Positions 1 to 9,270 of a stretch of DNA of 64,000 nucleotides are shown here, one piece after another (within the stretch, counting starts at the first letter, position 1; every line of letters begins with the position of its first letter). The position numbers were made by a program, and so were the translations under genes. The stretch is from Flectonema sp. DT1601 (lineage: Eukaryota > Euglenozoa > Diplonemea > Diplonemida > Diplonemidae). Under the pieces are notes generated by a model. That model saw only the letters and a program-made list of their open reading frames with translations. It searched no databases and had not been told where the DNA came from. The stretch is taken from positions 248,001-312,000 of the forward strand of contig OZ025822.1 in the NCBI GenBank assembly GCA_964019425.1, read 5' to 3'.

Positions 1-154
1 TCCAACGGACTCACAACAGTTGCACTCGTTGTTGCTTATTTAATTAGTTAAAAAATAAGAAGAGCGAGTATGCTCAGAAAGAATAAAAACAAAGTAGAAA
101 GACAGGGGGGATGTGACTAAATAAATAAATAAAAGAAGGTCAAGAGAGTTACTG

Positions 155-1363
155 TTGTGGGAGTCTGACATGTATCCTTTTAAACGTCAGATTGAAAAGC
201 AGACAAAAATTGCGTACTACCGGTATAAAGCCATGACTTGGATACCTAATACAAACAGACTCGCCTCAACACAAAGCTACTGGGCTGGCCTAATCCCTGG
301 CACTGATAGTCAGCGTGAAAGCCAGTGCCTTGTGCAGCCTGACTCGATGGAACCCTGGGTATCTCCGACGAACCTTAGGATTAGCAACAGCTGCGGATTT
401 CCGAAGTCCGCGAACCCTGCGGTGGACAAAGAAAAGTTCATGTCGTACATTGGAACGTTGCCTCCTGTCGACATGGTAATCAACTGCGATGGCTCCTACT
501 CTGCTTCCGGCGCGGCCGGTGCGGCTCATATTGCCAAGTCACGTAGCGGCCTTCGATCTGCTTACGCGTCTAGGCTTTATCAAGCTGACTGCAGCTACAG
601 GGCTGAACAACATGCTCTGAAGAACGCGGCTAGACATCTGAGAACAGTGTTTAGCAAAGATCGTTCAATGAAATCTGTGAGGATATTCACGGACTCAAAA
701 TCCCTTCTGGATGAACTGCTGGGTGGAAGATGCAGACAGAGGAATACCGAGTCCCTCAAGATACTGGAATACCTGCGCATGTGTGAGATGAAAGTGCATT
801 TGCAATTCATCCCCTCGCACATTGGAATCGAGTTTCACGATGAAGTTGACGCGCTTGCAAAGGAAGCAGCGCACAACAAGAACATCCGACCTGTGCTAGT
901 CAAAGGCACGTACTTCTCGCGATCATCACATGTGAAGCGCTGCATCAAAAAGGATCTGCTTAACGTGAGTGGTTACACCTGCTACAAACACCTCATCAGA
1001 GGCCGTTCAGTTAAATACCCTCCTGGGATGGAAAGAGCCGACGAGATACGGATAGCGAACTTCCGGACAGGATGTCACCCGCTAATTCAGAACTGGCGCA
1101 AGACGATCGACTGCCCATTTTGTGGCGAACCGTCCTCACAGGTTCACCTGCTGCAGGGATGTCAATCTCCCAAACTCGACTCTGCCAGGTTCAAAATCCT
1201 GGGCTTCTCAACACTGACTGGCAAGTGGGATCGCGATCGAGAACTTATTATTGCCAACGAAATTCCTAACCTTGAAGCTCTCTTCACTTTGGCGTGGCTT
1301 CCATCACTCGCGTTGATCATAAGGTGGATGGAACAAACATCTAACCTTAGACTTTGGAAGTAA
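155..1363 (+). CDS. LINE polyprotein C-terminus: RNase H domain and zinc knuckle
   Basis: About 400 residues in one open frame. The RNase H domain covers roughly residues 105-245 and shows its acidic residues in order: INCDGS, RAEQHAL, IFTDSK, then IPSHIG followed by DEVDALAKEA. Near residue 320, CPFCGE plus a following HLLQGC gives a CCHC-like knuckle typical of the C-terminal end of LINE second ORFs. The enzyme would remove RNA from the RNA:DNA hybrid during retrotransposition. The frame starts with TTG rather than ATG after a stop at 122-124, so the true N-terminus (endonuclease and reverse transcriptase) is missing. There are no internal stops, which suggests a fairly recent insertion. 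It cannot be autonomous as it stands. Confidence 0.75.
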   Translation: MWESDMYPFKRQIEKQTKIAYYRYKAMTWIPNTNRLASTQSYWAGLIPGTDSQRESQCLVQPDSMEPWVSPTNLRISNSCGFPKSANPAVDKEKFMSYIGTLPPVDMVINCDGSYSASGAAGAAHIAKSRSGLRSAYASRLYQADCSYRAEQHALKNAARHLRTVFSKDRSMKSVRIFTDSKSLLDELLGGRCRQRNTESLKILEYLRMCEMKVHLQFIPSHIGIEFHDEVDALAKEAAHNKNIRPVLVKGTYFSRSSHVKRCIKKDLLNVSGYTCYKHLIRGRSVKYPPGMERADEIRIANFRTGCHPLIQNWRKTIDCPFCGEPSSQVHLLQGCQSPKLDSARFKILGFSTLTGKWDRDRELIIANEIPNLEALFTLAWLPSLALIIRWMEQTSNLRLWK

Positions 1364-1536
1364 AGTAGGTGACATGTAGTCGCCAATATCAATTTGTTAT
1401 TATTTTTAGTATTTTCATCATTATCAATCATCTCCTGGTTGGGTAACTGCACATCACCTTCGGTGTTGTCGCAGTGTCTCATCCAACACTCCTGTCTCCT
1501 TCTTCTCCTATTCTCCTTATAAATTTCTCTTGAGGG

Positions 1537-1571
1537 CAGGCCTTCGGGCTGTTCAAGTGGTCTTTGACCAC
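1537..1571 (+). other. Paired 3' UTR hairpins of the LINE
   Basis: Two adjacent hairpins follow the polyprotein stop. The first, 1537-1551, closes a TTCG tetraloop with GCC/GGC and outer pairs. The second, 1557-1571, is a perfect 6-bp stem GTGGTC/GACCAC around TTT. Some LINE reverse transcriptases are known to recognise 3' stem-loops in their own RNA, so this may be the retrotransposition recognition element. Function is inferred. Confidence 0.45.
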
Positions 1572-1911
1572 CGCTCTAGTTATATGCTCGACTCTTTGTT
1601 TTCCTTATCGATGGTAGGAATGGTAACCGAATTAGCTTCGTGTGTCCAATTTCAAGGACGCGTGACCATTTATTTTTTCCGTTGCCGCTCTTCTTACGTC
1701 CTCAGGCGGAGCCTACCTATGTTTCCCGTGTTTTCCAATTTGTCAGACTTAAGTCAAAAAGAAAGTATAAAAGAAAGACAAAACATAGAAGTGAAAAGAA
1801 CAAAAACAAAGAGTTTGGTAGCACAGACGAGTGTAACCAAAAAAAAAAAAAAAAAAAAAAAGAAGGAAAAAAAAGTTTTTTTTTTTTTTTTTTTTAAAAA
1901 TTGGAAATATA

Positions 1912-1984
1912 GGCGCCTTAGCTCAGTTGGTTAGAGCGTACGCCCAGTAAGCGTAAGGTCGAGGGTTCGACTCCCTCAGGTGCC
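1912..1984 (+). tRNA. tRNA-Thr (anticodon AGU)
   Basis: A full cloverleaf can be drawn. The acceptor stem GGCGCCT pairs with AGGTGCC (one G-U), D arm GCTC/GAGC, anticodon stem TACGC/GCGTA, five-base variable loop, T arm GAGGG/CCCTC with loop TTCGACT. The anticodon is AGT at 1946-1948. The discriminator would be T1985, the first base of a T5 run that serves as a pol III terminator. No intron. The unusual point is the base before the anticodon: position 33 is C (1945) where almost all tRNAs have U, giving loop CCAGTAA. A34 would be expected to be deaminated to inosine. It sits between the leftmost minus-strand gene and the plus-strand LINE, where pol III genes often punctuate polycistronic units. 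Confidence 0.9.
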
Positions 1985-2166
1985 TTTTTCACTTCCCCCA
2001 TCTTATTCTTGTTAAACTGTTGAAACAAAGTACTTCAGGGAGAAATTTCACAAGCAGCCAATCCTATCACTTTACAGCAATGGCAGCAACTAAACATAAC
2101 TAAACTCTCTGAAAGCGATAATCACACAACGATACAATGACAAACATATAACATTTTTTCTAACAA

Positions 2167-3570
2167 TTAAACTAATTCAGTGGACAAAATTGAAAGCCTG
2201 TGAGCAAGTGACTGATTTGCATTCCGCAGTTCTTCTGCCAGCGCGGCAGACTTTGGATGTGACTCAACAAGTTGCTCTGCCCAGACAGTTGATGATGAAG
2301 CAAGAGTCTGCGCGATCGATGAGAATCCCTTAAGAAGGTCTTTCACCTCTGCATGTGCTTGCGACTGAACTTCAACTTTCTGATTGGCTTCAGAAAGCTG
2401 TGACTGAGTTGAGGCGAGTTGCTGCTCCAGATTTCGAATGTGCTGCTCCTGCAGAGAGTCCTTATTCCCATTTGCGCGCACAGGGGCCTTGATCGGATGC
2501 CCCCTTCTAAAAGAAGGTGTGTGGGGCCTCTTTACGTTCTTAACATCACTGACATCATGGACTGTGAAGTCATCTTCAACATCGGTAGTTGCGTCACCGT
2601 TGGTTGCCCAAGGGGGTCTTGTTGGGTTCTTTTTCCAGCTTGTCGACCTTCTTGCCTGTTTGGAAGTGGATCTTTCCCAAGCATTTGGGTTGGCACCCCA
2701 GGGAGGTCGTTCTCGACCACCTGCTGTCGCTGGTCTGGTTGGTGGTGTCATAGGACTCCCAGTTACCTTGGGGCTCCTAGTTGCTTGACGACCGATTACT
2801 TCTGGTGATCCAGACTCAGTTGCGTTGGCAGACTTCCTTTTAGTCCTTGATGCAGACTTTTTCTTATGATTTCTAATGTGGTCAACTTCTTCCAGAGTGA
2901 CATGTTTCGTACTGAGGAGTTCAAGTGCATCAGCAGGCATTGACAAGGTGGCATTCTCGAATTTCACCGAAAGAGCATCTTTTAAGAATTCAATAATTTC
3001 ACCCTCCTTCCCAGACATTAAACCTGCCTGTGGGTACTGTTTCGTGTTCACAGCACCGATACATTTCCAGAGTTTCGTGACAGGTTTGATAAGACGAACT
3101 TTGTCTCCAATTTTAAGTAACCACCTGGAACCGGTGAAGGAAACTGGAGGGGACGGATCTCCACCGAAGTACTGAGGATCCGAAGTGTTGGCCCATTCAA
3201 GTTCCGCGGATGTTGCAGTTGGGTTTCTGAATATTTCACGTTGTTTACGCAGATGCACTCGGTGTTTCTCCAGTCGAACTCCTTCCTCGCTTGGTGATGC
3301 TGCCTTCTTTTTTCTGGAAGTGAAACTATTACCTGCAGGTCTCCATGAAGGCTTCACCCTTGGTTTACTTCTCTCTTTCAATCTCATCATTTTCACTACA
3401 TCTTGCAGTCTACCTCTGTCTTCCTCATTTGGAATTACTTCTTCCCAATCTTCTGGAGTAAGAGACTCGAGGGTAGCAACATCAAAAATCTCAGACTCGA
3501 TCAACTGATCAGCGTAGTGCAGCAGACCAAACTCTGACAGTGCTCTGTGAAGCCTCTCATCCATCAGCAT
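2167..3570 (-). CDS. SAM-domain protein with C-terminal coiled coil
   Basis: A 467-residue protein. Residues 5-63 look like a SAM domain (ALSEFGLLHYADQLIESEI, then LESLTPEDWEEV and a basic final helix), a fold used for protein-protein or RNA contacts. Residues about 150-215 contain a compact beta-rich segment (GDKVRLIKP, then SGKEGEIIEF, LSVKFEN) resembling KOW or MIB/HERC2-like barrels. The middle is Ser/Thr/Pro/Arg-rich and probably disordered. The last 90 residues form a Gln-rich coiled coil. Start: the tract cttctttttttcag ends with the acceptor AG at 3586-3587, and the first downstream ATG is at 3570. I do not recognise an orthologue. A scaffold is plausible but not shown. Confidence 0.75.
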   Translation of the reverse strand: MLMDERLHRALSEFGLLHYADQLIESEIFDVATLESLTPEDWEEVIPNEEDRGRLQDVVKMMRLKERSKPRVKPSWRPAGNSFTSRKKKAASPSEEGVRLEKHRVHLRKQREIFRNPTATSAELEWANTSDPQYFGGDPSPPVSFTGSRWLLKIGDKVRLIKPVTKLWKCIGAVNTKQYPQAGLMSGKEGEIIEFLKDALSVKFENATLSMPADALELLSTKHVTLEEVDHIRNHKKKSASRTKRKSANATESGSPEVIGRQATRSPKVTGSPMTPPTRPATAGGRERPPWGANPNAWERSTSKQARRSTSWKKNPTRPPWATNGDATTDVEDDFTVHDVSDVKNVKRPHTPSFRRGHPIKAPVRANGNKDSLQEQHIRNLEQQLASTQSQLSEANQKVEVQSQAHAEVKDLLKGFSSIAQTLASSSTVWAEQLVESHPKSAALAEELRNANQSLAHRLSILSTELV

Positions 3571-4591
3571 TTTTTTCTATTTGCCCTGAAAAAAAGAAGA
3601 ATTATACCATCTTAAGAATCAAAAAAAAAAAAATCATCAATGAGAGAGCTAAAGAGCAACACACGGAGGTAGGAAACCAATCGCAATGAAAAATGGTCAT
3701 CTTCGGGCGTGGTTGACAATCAAAAGGATCCCCCCATCAAGATACCGTAATCACAATACCATTGCGTAGAAGAAAAAAACTGCGCAAGCAATTCTTCCAT
3801 GGATTCCATGAATTTAACAAGTTCCATGGAAAGTCGGAGCACTGCATTGTTTTCTATTGACATATCGATTTCATCGAATTTTCTCATCTTGCAGTAGAAA
3901 AACTAGAAAAATATGACAATTTACGCAATCTTTTTGACAACAGCATCACAAAGGAATTTTTTTGAGAACGTTGGAAGAAAACAAAATAAAATTAAAAAAA
4001 AAAAACGTTATTGCGGATCATGCAAAGACCACAAGCGGGAAAAGGAATCGGCTTTGACTTAAACAAGAAAATAGTAATATAACAAGTTTATGTGTGCAGC
4101 CAGCATTCTTTTTTGCTCATACAATACTTGTTTCATTGAAAAAAAAAAGAACAGATTTGTGGTTGTTCTTTTGTTTTCCTTTTTTCCCTTTTTGTAAGAG
4201 GGGAAAAAAAAAAAAAACATAACAATAGGGAAAAATCACGTGGAAAAAAAAAAAAGAACCTCAAATGAGACCTTGCAAATATCAATCTTGCAGAGGGGTA
4301 ACATACTGCTCACCACCAGATGTAACAAGTTCTGGAAATCAAAAAAGTCCTTGAAACAACAAGACGCGAATCAGGGGGTCGCTACTTGTATTCTAAAAGA
4401 ACAGTTTAAGTAGTATGCTTGTTTTACCATTTCTCACATCTCTCTATCTCAGTTTTTATATATTTTCTGTTTGACGGAATTCAGTTCTTCAAAAAAAATT
4501 GAGGCATTTCGGGCTCGAGAAAAAGAAAACGGCCCTCAACCTCTTGAAATTATTAATAAAATGAAAAACAAATGATATATGTATTGGAAGC
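3571..4591. other. Intergenic region, low complexity
   Basis: About 1 kb between two minus-strand genes. It contains the acceptor tract of the gene at 2167-3570 (3586-3600), many A and T runs and no convincing coding signal on either strand. The 3' untranslated region of the GH36-like gene must lie here. Confidence 0.5.
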
Positions 4592-7175
4592 CTATTGACT
4601 GGAGCAAACGACTTTCGTGGCAGCGTCGAATGCAACCATGACAGGCCCAGTAGTGAAGTATATTGATGTTCTTTCCCCAACAACACCAGCAACAGTGACA
4701 CAAACATTGCCACCCTCGACTGACAAAGACAAGAATCTGGCGCTTGAAACTGGCACCCATTTCCCTTGAGGTCCAACCTCACCAAGAACGGCAACTCCGT
4801 TTGACAACACTGGTGCGGTATAAAACAACTGAACATCAAACAGAACGTCTTGCTTACTAATCTTGACTGGATTCTCGCTAGAGAACTCAGTTGCGACACC
4901 TCTAGCGGTGTATTGAACTTGAGTCGGTTGATTAGGAGGATTGTCTAACGATAATTCACTCGGAAGAACCGTCTTTACTCCAGTCATCTCGGTAGCGAAA
5001 ATGATGTTGAATCTGTATCCACTAACAGTAGTGTACGTTGACCAGATGCTACCAGAGTCTGTACCAGCATGGCGATCACGAATGTATGAGTCCATGAAGA
5101 CAGCTGGACGTTCAGGTTGCAGTAAGAGACCATCAGTTCTGCAAGATTTCATAATTAAAGACTTGTTAAAGAAATCAATACCATCCCCCACCGTGACAGG
5201 TCCAGTTGAAAGAGTTGCAACAATAGACTGTCTTTCAACATCAGGTTCCAAAGTGTTTCCACATGATCCACCAGGCTCATGGTGTGATGTCCAGAAATTA
5301 TCTTTAAACGGAGCCAAAGCAATCGCATGAACCAATATCGATGACCCTCCAATATTCCAGTTTGCTGGTGGTTTGTTACCCCCAGGAACGTAATCATCAG
5401 AAGCCCTAATTTGAGTCACATGTTGAAGCTCAACAGACTGCAGAGCATGTCTTGGGTAAGCCATGCAATATTGGACCGTTAAGTTATGCTTTTCAGCAGC
5501 TGTTCCCATCTGCATTAACCAAGTGCGAGCCATAGTTGCATTCTTTGTGAGAAGTGGTACGCCGTTAAACTCGTTGTAAAGCCAGTCCTGTTCGTAAGTG
5601 TACAGACCCCATTCTTTACTGGTTTCCAACAACCAGTCCCAGAACTCTTGCTGAAGAGGAACGACGTAGGAACCATCAGATCCATCCGAGAAATCAAATT
5701 TTCCACCATTAGCCTTTGCATAAACAGTGTTGTTTGACCAGAATCTGTTGTGTCCAATTATCGGCCACTCAGTTGCGTCAGCAAATGAATGCAACGCACC
5801 ATCCCCACCCGGTGGGAAGATGCTTGGCATTACAGTCCATTCTGAAACACCATCTTTATTTCCTTTGTAGTACCACCAGGAATCTAATAAGATGAACTTA
5901 AGAGGAATTCCCTCAGCTTTCGCTCTGTTCTGAACATTAATAAGCGTGTCGTAGTAGTTGGTGTTGTTCTCAGTGTGGTAGTAGTCTGTTTTGGTTTTTT
6001 ATTAAAACTACTTTTCTCTACAAAACAACAAACAAGAAAGACAAAAAAAGGGCAAACTACACAAATAGTTACAGAACGAGCGTTTATTACAAAATTCAAA
6101 ATGGCTGGGGGTAACTTGATACTAATATTAAATGGAAAGCAAGCTGGGGGGTTAACCGTTCGAGTTTGTACGTAAAATACAAATGTATTGTATCATAAAC
6201 AACATAACGATAATTTAAGATTAGTTCTGAGATACAGTGACTAAAGGTAATGTTAGTGTAGGTATACATCGGCGACAGAGCCGAAAACAACATTCAAAAA
6301 AAAAAAAAAGCCCCTACCCAGGATCGAACTGGACTGTTTACTTGTTCTGAAACTATTTGTGTAGGGAACACCCCTTTGCCCTTAAAAAAATAATACATAC
6401 AGTAAGCTCCGTGGTCAGTGTTGAATCCAAGATTCTTGTTCATGTAATCCCTGTCACGTAATGCGGTAGTTTTGTTGTATTTGTTCAGGAGGAGGGAACC
6501 GAACCGAGAAACAGCGTTGTTAATACCTGCTGAACTGTACGAGACAATTGTAGAGATTGAATATCCTGCTGGAATCTGTTCTACGGATCCCATGACACCA
6601 ACAGCAAAGCTGCCATCTTGCGATGCGTGAGTCTGTCCCATAAAATTGCTAGAAGCAGAAATAACAATCGTATCATCATTATCATAGAGAGCATGAGGTC
6701 CTCCATCTGTTCCTGTTGAAAGATCGGTTGGCCATTTTCCAATTTTTGGACCACTGTTGGCGTGATTAACAAAAGTCCCTCCCCAAGAAATCGTGCCAAG
6801 GTCTACAGGTGAAGAAAGACCGAAGGATGGGAATGTTGAAGACACGTCTGAGGACTTACCCGAGGCGGTGTTGTTCGCTCCAGTTACAAAAACTGTTTGG
6901 AATTCGAACCACTCATCGACACCACCAGATGTCATGTGAAGTTCCGCTACGAAACTCTTATCTGCGTTAGTGACCTTAAGACTTCCACTACCCATTGGTG
7001 TTGCAGTACACTCCTTGCCGACAACACACCATTTTCCATCGACGTAGAATGCTGGTGATGCGCTACTTTGAATCCAAGTCTTTCCGTTGACATTGATGGC
7101 GACTTTTCCTTCAGGAGAAAGCGTCGCATCCAAATTCAGCGCCAAGCTGGCAACCGAACACAATAACGTCAACAT
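4592..7175 (-). CDS. Secreted GH36-like glycoside hydrolase (alpha-galactosidase / raffinose synthase clan), two exons
   Basis: Exons 6401-7175 and 5985-4592 join in frame across a GTATGT...ACAG intron (5986-6400) and give 722 residues. The N-terminus MLTLLCSVASLALN looks like a signal peptide. A beta-rich N-terminal domain is followed by a TIM-barrel-like region: GFNTDHGAYC, ILLDSWWYYKG, YTYEQDWLYN, YCMAYPRHALQ and TQIRASDDYVPGG. The last two resemble the CM and VRASDDF motifs of raffinose synthase/GH36 enzymes, with Asp in EQDW and RASDD as candidate nucleophile and acid/base. A C-terminal beta domain follows. The start is set by the acceptor at 7188-7189. It would act outside the cell or in a lysosome-like compartment on alpha-galactosides or related glycans. 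The family call is from motif memory; a new GH-D-clan family is possible. Confidence 0.6.
6151..6268 (+). repeat. Dispersed repeat family R2, copy 1 (intronic)
   Basis: About 118 bp sharing the core tttgtacgtaaaatacaaat with copies at 19524, 51776 and 51880. It also shares gataatttaa, gatacagtgac and ggtaatgttagtgtagg with the copy at 19524. All four copies read in the plus direction, antisense to the host genes. Confidence 0.8.
6310..6334 (-). other. tRNA-like 3' half
   Basis: On the minus strand the segment reads as a T arm (TCCAG, loop TTCGATC, CTGGG with wobbles) followed by TAGGGGC, which looks like an acceptor 3' strand, and then a T13 run. A partly matching acceptor 5' strand (TTCCCTA) lies only about 26 bases upstream of the T arm, leaving no room for D and anticodon arms. 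It is a remnant or tRNA-derived element, not a working tRNA gene. Confidence 0.4.
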
Positions 7176-7560
7176 CTCCGTGTGATGCTGTTTTTTAAAA
7201 GAAAGGGAACAATAAACACAAATAATCTCATTCTTATTCAACAACCAGAGACTAGCCTTTGATTTCATTCGTGTAGTTCCGTAAACAAAGTTACTCATCA
7301 CTTTATATGACTTCAATACATATATCTTCCTGTTAAGAAAACAAATGATCACTACTTCCATTAATAAACGCTCTACTTAAAAACTGGAGGGCAAACACCC
7401 TCCATGGTATCCGAAAGACGTCTTCCCGATAAAACAAAAATAACTAAACAGAAAAAGACATATAGAACACAAAACAGTTCCTTCAAGTATAAATACTATC
7501 ATTAAAGTGTGTAATAGTAGTGGAGATCACAGAAATGTTTTATACTGATTCCGTTATGAA

Positions 7561-9270
7561 CTATTGAGCAATTACATTACCTGTGTCGCTCAGTATGTAC
7601 ATTACGTGATCAAATGCAGATGACGTCTGTGTTGGGGAATATGATGACATCGCTCGGTACAAACCAGCGACAGTGACACCAGAAGCAGTGAGACAAGCAT
7701 GCACAGATTGTAAACTCTTCCCAAGATCAGGGTCAGAGTAGGTGTGAAAAATAATTCTTTTAGAAGCCGCAGAGGCAGCACAGATCTGCAATAGTGTCTT
7801 GAACTGAATATCACCTCCAAAAACTCCGCAACCCCAACGACCGGTGGCTACGCTGTCGGGACTCCACACCTCTAGACCTGGTGCTCCTAATAGTGATACA
7901 TAACACTTTGTTACTTCACGGCATTGGTATGTTCCTGTGTACTGTTTTACCGGATCCATTCGATAGCCTTTGAAGTTGGTTGCATCCATGGCTGCGATTG
8001 TTACGGCTGGATAGCCATCAACGACTTTAACAGGCAAGCTGTAGTCTCCACCCCACTTAAAAGTGTCACCATATCCTGTATAGGTACTGTACTGACGACA
8101 TCCTGTTATTCTAACTGTTTCGTTAGCAGTGAGTGATTCTGATATCATTCTTGCAAGAAATAGACCAGGTGTGATTAAGAAACGGATTTCTTCTTGAACA
8201 CATCCCCTGCCTATTACCCCACCTCCTAGTACTTTATTCGCGAAGTCTACCTGAATGGAATCGGAAGACTCCTCAATGGCTTTCTGATCTTCAATTTCAA
8301 GTTCACAAAGGGGGAAATTCGCATTTCTCCAATCTGGAATTTTAGTATTGTGAACACGAACAACTTGAATTTTGTCTGGTTGTTGCTTTTCTTCAACTAG
8401 TCTTAAATGGGCTTTGATAAAAAAGTGAAGAAGGCATTTCAATTTTTCAATTTTCTGAGACGCGTTAGCATTATTCTTGTCAGGTTGGTAAATTGGTAAA
8501 AAATTTAAATTCCCAAACTGATTTCCCAAAGCATCCAAATAAGCTTGGTCTTGATTAGTAGTAATGTCTAACTTACTTTTTTTATGATTCTTATGATGCC
8601 GGTGAGGCATAATACAAAAAAAACAATGGCTCATAAGAACTACAAGCTGAAACTCATTTAACTCAACACTTTGAGTGCTACATTGCCGTAGAAGAGACGG
8701 TTTCGCATCAGATGGGAAATAGTCGTTAATATCAATTGATATTTGTTTCATCCAAGGAAGTACTTTTTCAAAAAAAACACTAGAAGTCTCATCCGGGAGG
8801 TCTGACAAGAAGTTAAAAAGAATAGATAAATCCCATTCTGTTCCCTGACTACAATTTTTTATAATCTGACAGAGCATCTTGGGTGTCCCTATATCACAAG
8901 ATAATAATTCCGTGATGGTTCCCCACGTCGACACAGATTCCCCATAAACTCTGTTTCCATCTGATGCCAACATCAGAGATAGACTAGCTCTTGTCGGAGA
9001 AGGAATGATTTTTGGTGTCGTTGATGTTTTTGTAATAGAAGTGTGAGTGTATTCACAGTTGATTCCATTCTTACAATAACCCGCTATTAAATACTTACAG
9101 CTTGTCCTGTAGCGTGGACGTGGTATTGCTAGTGGAGAAGAAACTTCTGCAGCTGTTGGACTTCTCAGCTTCGTTCCTTGTGGCCTGCACTGACCCCGAC
9201 CACGACCTCGTCCGGTAAGCGCTTTTTGAAAACCGAACGAAAGTAATGAAGATTGACCCCTATCTGACAT
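7561..9270 (-). CDS. PARG: Poly(ADP-ribose) glycohydrolase with N-terminal CCCH zinc finger
   Basis: A 569-residue single-exon protein. The PARG signature is plain: GGGVIGRGCVQEEIRF at residues 349-364, with the GGG loop and the catalytic Glu pair in QEE (359-361). The rest of the macrodomain-like fold follows (GYRMDPV, GRWGCGVFGGD). It hydrolyses ribose-ribose bonds of poly(ADP-ribose) and so reverses PARP signalling, usually in the nucleus. Residues 58-76 form a CCCH finger (C-x7-C-x5-C-x3-H), an RNA- or PAR-binding type. Residues 6-14, QSSLLSFGF, resemble a PCNA-interacting PIP box, followed by an RG-rich stretch. The ATG at 9270 is preceded by an A-rich leader; the nearest candidate acceptor is less clear than at other genes. 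Confidence 0.93.
   Translation of the reverse strand: MSDRGQSSLLSFGFQKALTGRGRGRGQCRPQGTKLRSPTAAEVSSPLAIPRPRYRTSCKYLIAGYCKNGINCEYTHTSITKTSTTPKIIPSPTRASLSLMLASDGNRVYGESVSTWGTITELLSCDIGTPKMLCQIIKNCSQGTEWDLSILFNFLSDLPDETSSVFFEKVLPWMKQISIDINDYFPSDAKPSLLRQCSTQSVELNEFQLVVLMSHCFFCIMPHRHHKNHKKSKLDITTNQDQAYLDALGNQFGNLNFLPIYQPDKNNANASQKIEKLKCLLHFFIKAHLRLVEEKQQPDKIQVVRVHNTKIPDWRNANFPLCELEIEDQKAIEESSDSIQVDFANKVLGGGVIGRGCVQEEIRFLITPGLFLARMISESLTANETVRITGCRQYSTYTGYGDTFKWGGDYSLPVKVVDGYPAVTIAAMDATNFKGYRMDPVKQYTGTYQCREVTKCYVSLLGAPGLEVWSPDSVATGRWGCGVFGGDIQFKTLLQICAASAASKRIIFHTYSDPDLGKSLQSVHACLTASGVTVAGLYRAMSSYSPTQTSSAFDHVMYILSDTGNVIAQ

Larger units (their letters stand above)
140..1840 (+). mobile_element. 5'-truncated non-LTR retrotransposon (LINE), 3' portion
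   Basis: The interval holds the C-terminal part of a LINE polyprotein (RNase H and a Cys/His knuckle), a 3' untranslated region with two strong hairpins, and it may end at the A-rich tract beginning near 1840. No reverse transcriptase domain is visible to the left, and the frame is closed by a stop at 122-124, so the copy looks 5'-truncated, the usual outcome of target-primed reverse transcription. The 3' limit is uncertain: the element could end just after the hairpins near 1600 instead. It lies on the plus strand, opposite to all host genes. RNase H plus a terminal Cys/His motif occurs in several LINE clades, including the ingi-type elements of trypanosomes; I cannot assign a clade by eye. 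Confidence 0.7.
5986..6400 (-). other. Intron of the GH36-like gene, enlarged by insertions
   Basis: Donor GTATGT directly follows exon base 6401, and the acceptor ACAG precedes exon base 5985. The exon join reads TAC TAC TAC TAC CAC, keeping the frame. At 415 bp it is about four times as long as most other introns here (60-106 bp). The excess is explained by a dispersed repeat at 6151-6268 and a tRNA-like 3' half at 6310-6334 followed by a T run on the minus strand. Confidence 0.8.

Noticed and set aside
1530-1934. Plus-strand frame of about 134 codons across the LINE tail and A/T runs
   Set aside because: Its second half is poly-Lys and poly-Phe from homopolymers and it runs into the tRNA gene. 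Not a gene.
2419-2808. Plus-strand frames inside the SAM-domain gene
   Set aside because: They are antisense shadows of a well-supported coding sequence.
4080-4140. Third dispersed repeat family shared with 44220-44290
   Set aside because: Only short blocks such as cattcttttt and tacaatactt match; similarity is too weak to separate from chance in A/T-rich DNA.
6310-6395. Functional minus-strand tRNA in the GH36-like intron
   Set aside because: Only the T arm and acceptor 3' strand are recognisable; the space left is too short for D and anticodon arms.
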